Shown here piece after piece: positions 1-8,289 of a DNA stretch of 10,399 nt. Position 1 is the stretch's first letter. Every line of letters starts with the position of its first letter. The stretch is taken from NCBI GenBank assembly GCA_964609085.1, contig CAZSRZ010000150.1, positions 1 through 10,399 of the forward strand, in the 5' to 3' direction. The notes under the pieces were generated by a model. It saw nothing but the letters and a program-made list of their open reading frames with translations. It was not told the origin of the DNA and did no database searches. A program made the position numbers and the translations under genes. Source of the stretch: JANPLG01 sp964609085 (GTDB lineage: Bacteria > Armatimonadota > SYMT01).

Positions 1-3000
1 AGCCGTAGCCGCGAGATCTCCCAGGCCTGGAGTACCCCGTCGTCATCGGAGCCTACGCCCCGCCCCGAAGCCGCCAGACGGAGGCCGCTACTCATCGCCA
101 CCCTCGGGTGGTAGTACCCGTGAGTGGCGAGGTGAATCAGCAGCTTGCCGGTTCCGTGAGCCCGAAAGTATGCCTCGGTGGGCAGCCTGCCCAACACAGG
201 CGACGCCTGGTACAGGGCGGCGACCGAACGAGCCTCTGCCTCCGCGTAGCGAAGCGGCTCAGGATCGCCGCCGTCGCGCGAAACGAGCTTTCGCTCGCCA
301 TTCCGGGCAGCGGGATCTGGCGCGCCGGCTCGACCCGGGGCAGTGAGTAGCGGATTGCCGATAACCAGGGCCCTGCTTCCCACCAGCGACGAGGTCATGG
401 GGCGAGCACCGCGAGCGATCCCGGCGGCTGCCAGAGTAATCGATGCCGCCAGGCTAAGGGGCTTCTCCAGCCCCAGATACCGCGGTGAGGCACCCTCGTT
501 GATCACCAGGGCCGCGAACGGCACCCGCCACAGGACCCCGTCCGGACAGAGCACAATCCTCCTGGCGGAGTCCATGGCTCGACGCGCCTCCGGCGGGAAC
601 AGCCGCTGCGCTAGTGCGCGGGACGTGCGGTGGCGCACGTCGTCATCCACCGCCACCGCGGTCGCCCTCGTGCCCGTTCCGGCTCCCAGCGCTCGAAGCA
701 GCGCGTCCGTCCGCTCGGTCAGTTCCCGCTCGCCGGTCGTCAGTTCTAGAGCCCGAACGGGCTGCCTGCCGGCGACGAGGAAGAGCCGGGTAGACTCTCG
801 CCCCACTGAGTAGGCCATCAACAGTGTCCCGGCGGGAAGCCCGCGCAGTCCAGCATCGAGATCCGGTGGCGGCAAGACACCACTCGGAAGCGAGGCCAGC
901 ACAGTATCCCACCGGCGTTCGACTTCGGACCGCACGCCGGCCAGCGCCTGGGCAGCACGCCCCTCGGTCTCGCGGGCCCGTTCGAGCGTCGCCGTGGCCT
1001 CACTCACCTCGGCCGCACCCACAGCCGCCTCGCGCAGCGCTTCGGCCTTCAGCACAACGCCGGCGGCCTGCTCCAGAGCTTTCCGCGCGCGAGCTAGCTC
1101 CGACGCCCGGCTGGCCCAGCCGCGGTAGACCTCTACCGGCGCCCGCGAAGCATCCACCCCGCGCTGACGCAACGATGCAATCAGCCCCTGAGCCCGACCT
1201 TGCTCCATCGCCCGAAGCGCTCCAGCGGGGTCGCCGGCGCGCAGGAGGTACTCCACAAGGTGGGACCCGATGTCGCGGTATCGCCCTGCGTGAGAGATGC
1301 GGGCCTCTTCCCCGAAGATTGCCTCCCCGCCTGCGCAAAGCATCCCCCAGGCGCTACGCTGTCGATCGATCGCCTCGGAGAGCTTCCCGGCTGCAGCGTC
1401 CAGCGCCGCGAGGCGATCCAGCGTTTCCGCTTCTGCGGGTGAACGCGGTGACAGCCGACGGCGAATCGCCAGCGCTCTCTCATAGCGTCTGCGAGCCTCC
1501 GCCGGATCCCCGCCGATGTGGAGCGATCCCGCAACCACTCCCAGGTTGTGCCAGACTGCCGCCTCGAGGAGAGACTCCGGCGCGAGCCTGCGTAAGATGC
1601 CCAACCCTCTCTCGTAAAGCGTGTAGGCCGCCGCCGCTCTGCCCTCCTCCAACTCCAGATTGCCGAGATTCGTCAGCGCAATACCGATGCGGATAGATCC
1701 CGGTGCGCGGGTCTCCTCACGAGCCAGCGCCCGCTCCAGCACGCGACGAGCCCCAGCGCTGTCGCCCAGGTCGCGCGCCACGCCCGCCAGGCTATTCAAC
1801 GTTTCAGGCTGCACTCCGCCCGGGAGGCTCTCCTGGATGGTCAGAGCCCGGGTGATGTAGAAGCGTGCCGCAGCGGCATCTCCCTGGCTCCGAGTCACCT
1901 CGCCGAGGTTGTGCAGGCATGCGGCGATCATCGCCCCTCTGGGGGCGTGCGCCTCCAGCAACTCCAGCGCGCCGAGGAGGTGGCCGCGCGCCAACGAGAG
2001 TTCGCCGCGCTCGCGCTCAGCGTTGCCCAGGTTGGTGAGGCTGATGGCGACGGACACCGTCCCGGGAGCGAGTTTCTGCCGGATCACGAGGCTGCGGCGA
2101 TGATACTCCACGGCGGCGGCGGGGTCCCCCAGGTCGAGCGCCGCAATCCCGAGGTTACTGAGAGCATCCGCCGCAGGCAGCGATGACTCACCGGCGGTCC
2201 GGCTCGCGATCGACAGGGCCTTGTCGTAGAGATCTCGCGCCGCCGCCGGGTTGCCTTCCTCGCGCCGGGCGTTGCCCAGGTTCTGCAGGCTCTCCGCCTC
2301 CGCCGACGATCCGGGAGCCAGGCGGGTACGAATCGCCAGGGCTCGTTCGTGCAGCAAGCGGGCGGCCGGAGCGTCTCCCGCGTCCAGCGAGAGGATCCCC
2401 AGATTGTTGAGGCACGCCGCCAGCACGAGCGAGTCCGGGGCTGCCTGTGTCAGGACGTGGTGGGCAGCGTTAAGCCATTCGGCGGCCGCAGCGGCATCGC
2501 CCCGGCGCATCGCGTTCAGACCCAGGCGGTTCTGGTTGTTGCCTGCTTCGACTGACCGGGGCGCCAGTGAGCGGAAGAGCCGGTCGGCTGCCCGCAGATC
2601 CATCTCGGCGGCGCCCGTGTCGCCCCGCGCCGAACGGAGGGACCCCAGGACTGAGAGCGTCTCGGCCAGCTCCAGCGACTGAGGAGCAGCGCGCCGCAGT
2701 ATGTCGGCGGCGGGGGAGAGTAGGCCGATGGCTTCGACCGGTCGCCCACTGAGGTGGAGGTCGATGGCACCCTCGCGCAAGGCGACCGCAGCGGCAATCG
2801 GTCGACGGCGTTCCTCCATGGCGGCTCGAGCAGCATCCTGCATCAGGTTGCTGCCCCGATCCGCCCGTCCGCTGCCGGCCAGGACTGCGGCCGCCAGCGA
2901 CGCCTCCACCACGCCCGCCGCGTCAGGCACCTTCGTCCATGCGGCGACTGCGGCCAGCCACGCGTCGGCGGCTTGCTCAACCCGGCCCCCTGCTGCCAGC

Positions 3001-3263
3001 GATAGGGCGCGGGCCCGGTGCGCGAGCGCTATTCCCGGGCGATCCTCCGCCGCTCTCGCTTCCGCCAGTGCCCGGTCAGCGAGGTCGAGTGCCTCGGGGA
3101 TTGCGCGATCGGGCCGCGCTGCCGCGCTTGCTTCCAGCAGCCGCGCTGCTGCGGCTCCGGCCGTCGGTGCCGGCGGCTCCTCGGCGGCGAGGCTCCGTAC
3201 CGCCGGCAACGCCGCGCCGGCAACGCAGATCGAGAACAGGATCCGGAGGAATCGGGACAGCAT
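1..3263 (-). CDS. Exported TPR-CHAT protein (putative cysteine peptidase), C-terminus cut by window edge
   Basis: A single open frame of 1087 codons runs from ATG at 3263 to the left edge with no stop, so the gene continues outside the window. The N-terminus looks like a signal peptide (hydrophobic about residues 5-22, likely cleavage near A26). From about residue 195 to 640 there are roughly ten kinesin-light-chain-like TPRs of about 42 residues, with recurring N-L-G, G-D-x-A-A-A and R-A-L-x-I-R positions. A segment with AMEQGRAQGL (about 660-700) and an alanine/glutamate-rich probable coiled coil (about 715-785) lead into the CHAT domain (from about 800: LLMAYSVG, ALVIGNP, EAEARSVAA). The catalytic-type His is H1048 in LIHLATHG. 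The Cys motif should follow the terminal LRL by about ten residues, judging from the neighbouring paralogue, and lies off-window. CHAT is a caspase-like clan CD fold; TPRs usually bind proteins. The start lies 18 nt after the upstream stop in the same frame, with no good Shine-Dalgarno, suggesting coupled translation. Substrate unknown. Confidence 0.9.
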   Translation of the reverse strand, partial: MLSRFLRILFSICVAGAALPAVRSLAAEEPPAPTAGAAAARLLEASAAARPDRAIPEALDLADRALAEARAAEDRPGIALAHRARALSLAAGGRVEQAADAWLAAVAAWTKVPDAAGVVEASLAAAVLAGSGRADRGSNLMQDAARAAMEERRRPIAAAVALREGAIDLHLSGRPVEAIGLLSPAADILRRAAPQSLELAETLSVLGSLRSARGDTGAAEMDLRAADRLFRSLAPRSVEAGNNQNRLGLNAMRRGDAAAAAEWLNAAHHVLTQAAPDSLVLAACLNNLGILSLDAGDAPAARLLHERALAIRTRLAPGSSAEAESLQNLGNARREEGNPAAARDLYDKALSIASRTAGESSLPAADALSNLGIAALDLGDPAAAVEYHRRSLVIRQKLAPGTVSVAISLTNLGNAERERGELSLARGHLLGALELLEAHAPRGAMIAACLHNLGEVTRSQGDAAAARFYITRALTIQESLPGGVQPETLNSLAGVARDLGDSAGARRVLERALAREETRAPGSIRIGIALTNLGNLELEEGRAAAAYTLYERGLGILRRLAPESLLEAAVWHNLGVVAGSLHIGGDPAEARRRYERALAIRRRLSPRSPAEAETLDRLAALDAAAGKLSEAIDRQRSAWGMLCAGGEAIFGEEARISHAGRYRDIGSHLVEYLLRAGDPAGALRAMEQGRAQGLIASLRQRGVDASRAPVEVYRGWASRASELARARKALEQAAGVVLKAEALREAAVGAAEVSEATATLERARETEGRAAQALAGVRSEVERRWDTVLASLPSGVLPPPDLDAGLRGLPAGTLLMAYSVGRESTRLFLVAGRQPVRALELTTGERELTERTDALLRALGAGTGTRATAVAVDDDVRHRTSRALAQRLFPPEARRAMDSARRIVLCPDGVLWRVPFAALVINEGASPRYLGLEKPLSLAASITLAAAGIARGARPMTSSLVGSRALVIGNPLLTAPGRAGAPDPAARNGERKLVSRDGGDPEPLRYAEAEARSVAALYQASPVLGRLPTEAYFRAHGTGKLLIHLATHGYYHPRVAMSSGLRLAASGRGVGSDDDGVLQAWEISRLR

Positions 3264-3281
3264 AGGGACGAGGCCGATGCC

Positions 3282-6146
3282 CTAGCGTTTCGGTGCGGCC
3301 GCCAGCCGATTCTGGTGCGGCCCTATTAGCATAAACCCCGCCCACAGGTAGGGATCAACCTTGCGCCGATGCTGCTCGCGCATGGCATCCATCAACGCGA
3401 TGTCGTAGTCCAATCCTCGCCGAACGCTGCGGTGGAAGGAGACCATCAGTTCTCGCGTGGAAGCGTCGTTGACTTTCCAGAGGCTGCAGACGACGGACCG
3501 GGCACCGGCGATCTGCAGCGCACGGGGCAGGCCGACCAGTCCCTCCCCGGCGACCTTGCGCCCCACTCCGGACTCACACGCGGAGAGCACCACCAGCTCG
3601 GCCTTCAGCCGGAGCCGATCATCCAGCATGAACTCCAGGGCGCTGATCCGATCGGGTGGCCGGGGAGAGATGGTTCCGGAAACTCCGCCACCCCGCGTTC
3701 CCGCGGGTGCCAGGATCAGGCTGCCGGTGGTTCCCCCCGGCGTTCCATGGGTGGCGATGTGGATCAAGATCGCCGACGAGAGACGGGCCTGAACTGCTGC
3801 CAGGGTAGCCTGCTCTTTCAGGAGTGGCCTCACGCCCCAGGTCGCGGCAACGCTGCGGGCTTCCTGATCCGCCGCGGGCAGCGGGGCGAAGAGTTCGTCG
3901 CGCTTCCCCCTGCGAGCTGCCATCCGCTGTGGCTGGGCCGGGGACTTTCCAGTTGGATCGCCGACCACCAGCGCCTGCACCGTGCTCTGGCCGGTCGGCC
4001 GGTGGCCCCCGGCCTGCTGCGACTGGAATACACGTAACGAAGCAATCCGCGTCACGGGGATCGCAGTCCCGAGAAGCCGCCCGGACAGCGCTCCGCAGCC
4101 GGCGGGCAGCGGCAGGACATTGACCGGCAGGGAGAGCAGGCATTCATCCAGGCTGAGCAGCAGCCGCTTTGCCCTGCCGATACGAGCCCGCAACTCCGTC
4201 GGGAAGGTGGCCGCCGCCAGGTCTCGCAGCGGGCTGCGATCGGGGGCCACCATCGAACCGCGACTTTGCCGGGAGCGCAGGCTCTCCGGTTCAGCGAAGG
4301 GGGCCATGGCGCGGACGACGCGTAGCTCCAGTTCTCGACGGCCGAGAGGGATGAGAGCGGCCTGCGGTTGACCCTGGTTGTCCACTGCAAACACGACGGC
4401 GTCGTGCTCCCCCACGCTGTAGGAGAGCAAGAGCCCGCCGGCGGGTGGAAGCGCGAGGGATGAAACGTCCCCGAGTGGCTCAGCGGAAGCGCCGACCGCT
4501 GTACCGCGGAGCCGGTCTTGCGCGGCCTGTGCGCTCGCGACAGCCTCGGAGAGGACGCGGTTCGCCCGGTCTCTGGCCGCCTCGGCGCGGTCCTCCCGCT
4601 CGCGGAAGGGGGCCGCGGCCGCGCCCTGACCGATGGCAGCTCGGGCCTCGAGGCGCGCGGTTTCGAGCGCTCTCTCGGCCTGGGCCTGGCGCCCGCGAGC
4701 CGTCAGCACCCGAGCCATGGCCTGATCGAAGAGTGCTCGCAGACGGGGGTCCGTCGCGGCTGCCCTTATCCGCCGATCCAGGACGCTTCGCTGAAACCCG
4801 GCCGCACGCCCCTCCTCGATGACGCGATAGGCCGCCTCGACATCCCCGGCTGCAATCAAGCTCAGTACCAACCGGTGGTCGTCGTCCGGGTTTGCCTCGG
4901 CGAAGGCCAGCCGCACTTCGTCACCCACCAGCCCGCCGACGTGCAACTGATGGATTCGCCATAGCTCTCGGGCGATGGGGAGCCGGAGGGCACCGCGGTC
5001 GGCCCGATCGGCCAGATCCCAGATGAGCCGCAGGATGGCCGCTTCGTCCAGGCTGTCGGGAGCCAACGACCGAACACCGGATCGCGCCCGTTCCAGAAGG
5101 CGTACGGCCTCGGCCGGTCGTGACTCACCTTCATGGAGCATCGCCTCGGAGAAGTCGAGGACCCCGGTCTCGTAGTCGGTGAGCTGCTGTCCGAGGTCCG
5201 ACATCATCGCCAGCAGCTCACGCCCGCGGGCAAGGTGCGCCCGGCCTTCGGGCACGCGATGCAACCGCGCACAGGCCTGAGTCAGACCCGCCAGTGATTC
5301 GACGGAGGAGAGGGGTACGGGTCCAGGTAGTGCGGCGGCGGCCGTGAGGCTTTGATTGAAGGCTGCTACCGCCTCTTCCAACCGCCCAGCCTCCAGGAGG
5401 ATACCCCCCAGCACGGAGTGAGCCGTGACAGCCTCGCTCCGGCCCTCCGGATCCTCCCGGAGGGCGTAGAGTTGCACGGCTGCCGTCTGATGGTCGACCG
5501 CGCGGGACGAGTTCCCCAGGCGCAGGTTGATCAAGGCGATGTGGCTGAGGACGCTGGGTCTCTCGAGCAGGGTTCCGGACGACTTTTCCAGCGCCTGGTA
5601 AGCGGGGTCGATCAACAGGCTCGCGAGCCCGAGTTCCCCGCGATCCATCAGCTTCCAGCAGACGTAGTCCGCCCCTATCAGGATGCCGTCCGAGTAGCCT
5701 GCAAACTCCCGGATCAGGTCGGCCGCCTGCCACGTCAGCGCGGTCCTGCGCCGAAGTTCGGGCTCGATCAGGATGGCGTCGTTCAGGTCACGGAGTTCCT
5801 CCACGGCCCATCCCTCGCCGCTGCTGAGCGCGGCCGCCTCCAGATGCCAGTCACGGGCCTCGCCTGGCTTGCCCAGGGACGCGAGGAGTGCTGCGGTCCG
5901 ACGCAGCCCGATCAGCAGCCCCGTCCGGTCGTCCGCGCTCCGCGCCAGTTGGCATGCGACGTTCAGCCTCCGCAGCTTTTCAGCCGGATCGGCGGGAAGT
6001 AGTGCCTGATCCAGGGCCGCCCGGATCTCCGGCCTCGCGGCAGGGGGCGACTTCACCACCGGCGGAGCGGGGGCGGCCAGGGTCGTCACCGACCACAGCG
6101 CGGCGGGGAGGGCGAGCGTCCGAAGGCAGCAAGGCGGCACCCACAT
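3282..6146 (-). CDS. Exported CHAT-domain protein (putative caspase-like cysteine peptidase) with degenerate TPRs
   Basis: This 954-residue protein is complete. Residues 1-25 form a likely signal peptide (hydrophobic core LALPAALW, then TTLAA), implying export. Residues about 40-480 are helical and TPR-like but far less regular than in the downstream paralogue; recognisable units include HSVLGGILLEAGRLEEAVAA near 250. An alanine/arginine/glutamate-rich probable coiled coil spans about 465-555. The CHAT domain runs from about 570 (LLLSYSVGE) to the end. The expected dyad is present: H800 in LIHIATHG and C857 in LVVLSACESG, followed by the family signatures GEGLVGLPRALQIAGA, SLWKVND and YLWAGFMLIG. 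The family is clan CD, related to caspases and separases, so peptidase activity is expected but the substrate cannot be read. ATG at 6146 is preceded by AGGAG at a 5-nt gap, which fixes the start. The gene is followed 18 nt later by a second CHAT gene in the same frame. It may head a two-gene operon. Confidence 0.95.
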   Translation of the reverse strand: MWVPPCCLRTLALPAALWSVTTLAAPAPPVVKSPPAARPEIRAALDQALLPADPAEKLRRLNVACQLARSADDRTGLLIGLRRTAALLASLGKPGEARDWHLEAAALSSGEGWAVEELRDLNDAILIEPELRRRTALTWQAADLIREFAGYSDGILIGADYVCWKLMDRGELGLASLLIDPAYQALEKSSGTLLERPSVLSHIALINLRLGNSSRAVDHQTAAVQLYALREDPEGRSEAVTAHSVLGGILLEAGRLEEAVAAFNQSLTAAAALPGPVPLSSVESLAGLTQACARLHRVPEGRAHLARGRELLAMMSDLGQQLTDYETGVLDFSEAMLHEGESRPAEAVRLLERARSGVRSLAPDSLDEAAILRLIWDLADRADRGALRLPIARELWRIHQLHVGGLVGDEVRLAFAEANPDDDHRLVLSLIAAGDVEAAYRVIEEGRAAGFQRSVLDRRIRAAATDPRLRALFDQAMARVLTARGRQAQAERALETARLEARAAIGQGAAAAPFREREDRAEAARDRANRVLSEAVASAQAAQDRLRGTAVGASAEPLGDVSSLALPPAGGLLLSYSVGEHDAVVFAVDNQGQPQAALIPLGRRELELRVVRAMAPFAEPESLRSRQSRGSMVAPDRSPLRDLAAATFPTELRARIGRAKRLLLSLDECLLSLPVNVLPLPAGCGALSGRLLGTAIPVTRIASLRVFQSQQAGGHRPTGQSTVQALVVGDPTGKSPAQPQRMAARRGKRDELFAPLPAADQEARSVAATWGVRPLLKEQATLAAVQARLSSAILIHIATHGTPGGTTGSLILAPAGTRGGGVSGTISPRPPDRISALEFMLDDRLRLKAELVVLSACESGVGRKVAGEGLVGLPRALQIAGARSVVCSLWKVNDASTRELMVSFHRSVRRGLDYDIALMDAMREQHRRKVDPYLWAGFMLIGPHQNRLAAAPKR

Positions 6147-6413
6147 ATTGGCTCCTGGCGGCGAGCCGACACTAGCCGGCGCGCTCAGCCCTCGCGCCGC
6201 ACACTCTTGAGGTTCCCCGGTTTGCGATCACACTCCTCGCGGCTCCCGAGTCGGCACAGCGCCGCAGGTTCCGCGCCAAGCGGGCGAAGGGTGAGTGGGC
6301 GGTCCATGACCGCGATGGTCGTTCGACTCAACCCTGGCGCTGCGGGACGGGCTGAGAATCGCCTATCACTAGCGGCGAACTTGCTGATGGCAGCCGTCGG
6401 ACGGCGGCGCTGC
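6147..6413 (-). other. Intergenic region between symporter and CHAT genes
   Basis: These 267 bases separate the symporter stop from the CHAT start and probably hold the CHAT promoter. Just after the symporter stop there is a GCCGTCCGACGGC partial palindrome (minus strand, about 6392-6404). It has no T tract, so it is at best a weak termination signal. I found no convincing -35/-10 pair, RNA gene or conserved small ORF. Plus-strand open frames crossing this stretch continue as shadows of the symporter gene. Confidence 0.5.
6152..6156 (-). promoter_or_regulatory. Ribosome binding site of the 954-residue CHAT gene
   Basis: On the minus strand the sequence reads AGGAG, five bases before the ATG at 6146-6144. 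It supports that start and the signal peptide it creates. It is the clearest Shine-Dalgarno in the window, consistent with this gene being first in its own transcription unit rather than coupled to the symporter gene upstream. Confidence 0.7.
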
Positions 6414-7985
6414 TCACGCTGCTGCTGGCGGTCGGTCCGTCAGGCTCCCGACGAGTCCGGCCGCCACCGAGGCCAGCAGGCCCCAGACAAAGGGTGCCAC
6501 GCCGAGGAGATAGACGGGCGCAAAGGAACTCTTCTCGCCGATGCCGGGGTCCCATTTGCCGGCCGAGGTCGCGAACAGGATCCAGCCCGCGGCGTAGAGG
6601 GCGAGGACCGTACCGACTCCCGCCAGCATGCTGGCGATCGCCCCTCTCGCCGTGGCCCGCGGCCAGAAGGCGGCCATCACCGCCGGGAACAGAAAAGCGC
6701 AGGCGGCGGCGCCGCCCGCGAAGACGATGATCGCCTGGAGGAACTTGGGCGACTGGGTCGTCGCCAGCGCCGCGATGATGCCGACCACCACGATACCGGC
6801 ATGCGAGAGTCGCCGCAAGGTCTTCTCCGAGGCGTGCGGGTTTATCCGCCGCCGGTAGATGTCCTCGACGATCGCCGACGAGATCTGCACCAGGAAGCCG
6901 GACACAGTCGCCATCACCGCCCCGAACGGCGCGGAGAGAATGAGCCCCGCCAGCAGCGGGTGGGCGACGCCCAGTGCCATCCTCGGCATCACCTCATCCG
7001 GCTTGTCCAGCCCCGGCAGCACCGCTCGGGAGCAGATGAAGATCAGCACCAGCGGGATGTAGATCAGCGCGTTGTAGACCGCGAGCAGGAGCGTGGCGTG
7101 CCGGAGGGTCTGTGTATCCCGAAAGGCCATCAGGCGCACGAGCGTTGCCGGTTGGCCCATGCCGGCGATGGACCACATGCAGAAGAAAGAGAGGGCCAGT
7201 CCGAAGGGCAGAAACTCGCGGCCGGTCGCCAGATCCGCCCCCGGTGCTGCCGCGAATCCGGATCCGACCGCCGCGATTCCGGCCTGTGTCCCGGCCGCCA
7301 GGCCGCCTGCCTTCATCAGCGCCAGGGGGAGCAGGATCATCACGCCGATGGCCATCAGCACGCTCTGAAAGAGGTCAGTCCATACGGCCGCGAGGAAGCC
7401 CCCGTGCACGGTGTAGGAGATGACCACCACGGTGAAGATGATCAGCCCGTAGATGAAGCCGGCCGATTTGTCGCCGATGGCCCAACCGGCGTCGGTGAGG
7501 CCCGGGACGTGGGGCAGCACGTGCTGAAGGATGAGTGCACCGCCCTTGAACTGCGCGACCAAGCTAAAACCCAGGATCCCGATCATCAGCGCGGAGGCGA
7601 TGATGCCCAGCGTCGGGCTGCGAAACCGCTCGCGCAGCAGTTCCGGCAGTGTGATCGCGCCCGTCTCTCGTGATAGCTGGCCGAGCCGTTTTCCCAGTAC
7701 GCCGAAGGTGCAGAGCGGCACCATCATGTAACTGGCGATCCACAGTGCGAGCACCCACCCGTACTGGTAGACCAGAGCCGGAAACCCCATAAAGGTCCCA
7801 CCGCTCATGACGGTGGCAGTCAAGGCCATGGACCAGGGGCCGAGCCCGCGGTTGCCGAGGAAGTAGCTCTGGAGAAACCCGCCCTGCTGGGAGGCGCGGT
7901 TGGCAAGCACGCCAATCGCCATCGAAGCGATCATGACGATCCCGAGGGTTAGCAGCGGCCAGATTCCGGGCGAGTTAATCGGCAT
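6414..7985 (-). CDS. Sodium:solute symporter (SSS) family permease, PanF-like
   Basis: This 523-residue polytopic inner-membrane protein has about 13 hydrophobic segments. It resembles the pantothenate symporter PanF along its length: YFLGNRGLGP before the second helix, ALTATVMSGGTFMGFPA, LGKRLGQLSRETGAITLPEL, VAQFKGGALIL, SAPFGAVMATVSGFLVQISS and VEDIYRRRINP. The family uses a LeuT fold to move small metabolites with Na+. Measured against the PutP Na+ site, A57, M60, A356 and T360 match, but A359 replaces the usual serine. An in-frame ATG at 8054 would add 23 residues inside the upstream gene. I prefer ATG at 7985 because the membrane protein begins naturally there, GAGG lies 8 nt upstream, and the 11-nt overlap with the DUF997-like gene suggests coupling. 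Substrate is uncertain: pantothenate, another carboxylate or an amino acid are all possible. A panF symbol is not justified by sequence alone. Confidence 0.9.
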   Translation of the reverse strand: MPINSPGIWPLLTLGIVMIASMAIGVLANRASQQGGFLQSYFLGNRGLGPWSMALTATVMSGGTFMGFPALVYQYGWVLALWIASYMMVPLCTFGVLGKRLGQLSRETGAITLPELLRERFRSPTLGIIASALMIGILGFSLVAQFKGGALILQHVLPHVPGLTDAGWAIGDKSAGFIYGLIIFTVVVISYTVHGGFLAAVWTDLFQSVLMAIGVMILLPLALMKAGGLAAGTQAGIAAVGSGFAAAPGADLATGREFLPFGLALSFFCMWSIAGMGQPATLVRLMAFRDTQTLRHATLLLAVYNALIYIPLVLIFICSRAVLPGLDKPDEVMPRMALGVAHPLLAGLILSAPFGAVMATVSGFLVQISSAIVEDIYRRRINPHASEKTLRRLSHAGIVVVGIIAALATTQSPKFLQAIIVFAGGAAACAFLFPAVMAAFWPRATARGAIASMLAGVGTVLALYAAGWILFATSAGKWDPGIGEKSSFAPVYLLGVAPFVWGLLASVAAGLVGSLTDRPPAAA

Positions 7986-8289
7986 GGGGTTCCTCGCGTT
8001 CCGGCTCGTCTGCGGCCACGCCCAGGTCCTCGTCGCGGATTCCGCGCAGGGCAAACCAGCACGTCACGACCAGGCAGGCGCCCCACGGCAACCAGATTCC
8101 CCACACGACCCATCCTGGCATGCCGAGGACCAGGTCGAGATGGGCATCGGTTCGATAGGCACGCGCGCCGGCGAATCCGAGCGTGTAGATTGCCGTGGCG
8201 ACCCACATCACCGCGACGAAGATCGCCTCGCGGCGGGAGCTGACCAGAACCGGATTCTCGGTTCGCGGGTTGGAGAGCGGCGGCGTCAT
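7975..8289 (-). CDS. Small two-helix membrane protein, YhdT/DUF997-like symporter partner
   Basis: This 104-residue protein has two predicted membrane helices (about residues 22-42 and 60-84), a short N-terminal tail and an acidic C-terminus (DEDLGVAADEPEREE). The pattern REA...helix...G-x-P-x-W...helix...RDED resembles E. coli YhdT (DUF997), which is encoded beside panF. That pairing is repeated here, since the next gene is a PanF-like symporter. The family is treated as a small accessory protein of SSS transporters, but its role is poorly established. Its ATG overlaps the stop of the serine hydrolase gene as ATGA, and its own last codons contain the symporter start. No separate Shine-Dalgarno is evident, so translation probably depends on ribosomes finishing the hydrolase gene. 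Confidence 0.8.
   Translation of the reverse strand: MTPPLSNPRTENPVLVSSRREAIFVAVMWVATAIYTLGFAGARAYRTDAHLDLVLGMPGWVVWGIWLPWGACLVVTCWFALRGIRDEDLGVAADEPEREEPHAD

Noticed and set aside
824..1696. Plus-strand open frame of 290 codons
   Set aside because: It lies opposite the TPR-CHAT gene and its proline/arginine-rich product has no family features; the minus-strand frame explains the region completely.
1..6146. CHAT-gasdermin or type III-E CRISPR (TPR-CHAT) defence system
   Set aside because: No gasdermin-like or Cas7-11-like gene is visible, both proteins appear exported, and the other neighbours are transport and hydrolase genes. The left flank is unseen, so this cannot be fully excluded.
6207..7673. 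Long plus-strand open frame (488 codons)
   Set aside because: It is antisense to the well-supported symporter gene, and its product is arginine/glutamine/histidine-rich with no domain, as expected for a shadow frame in G+C-rich DNA.
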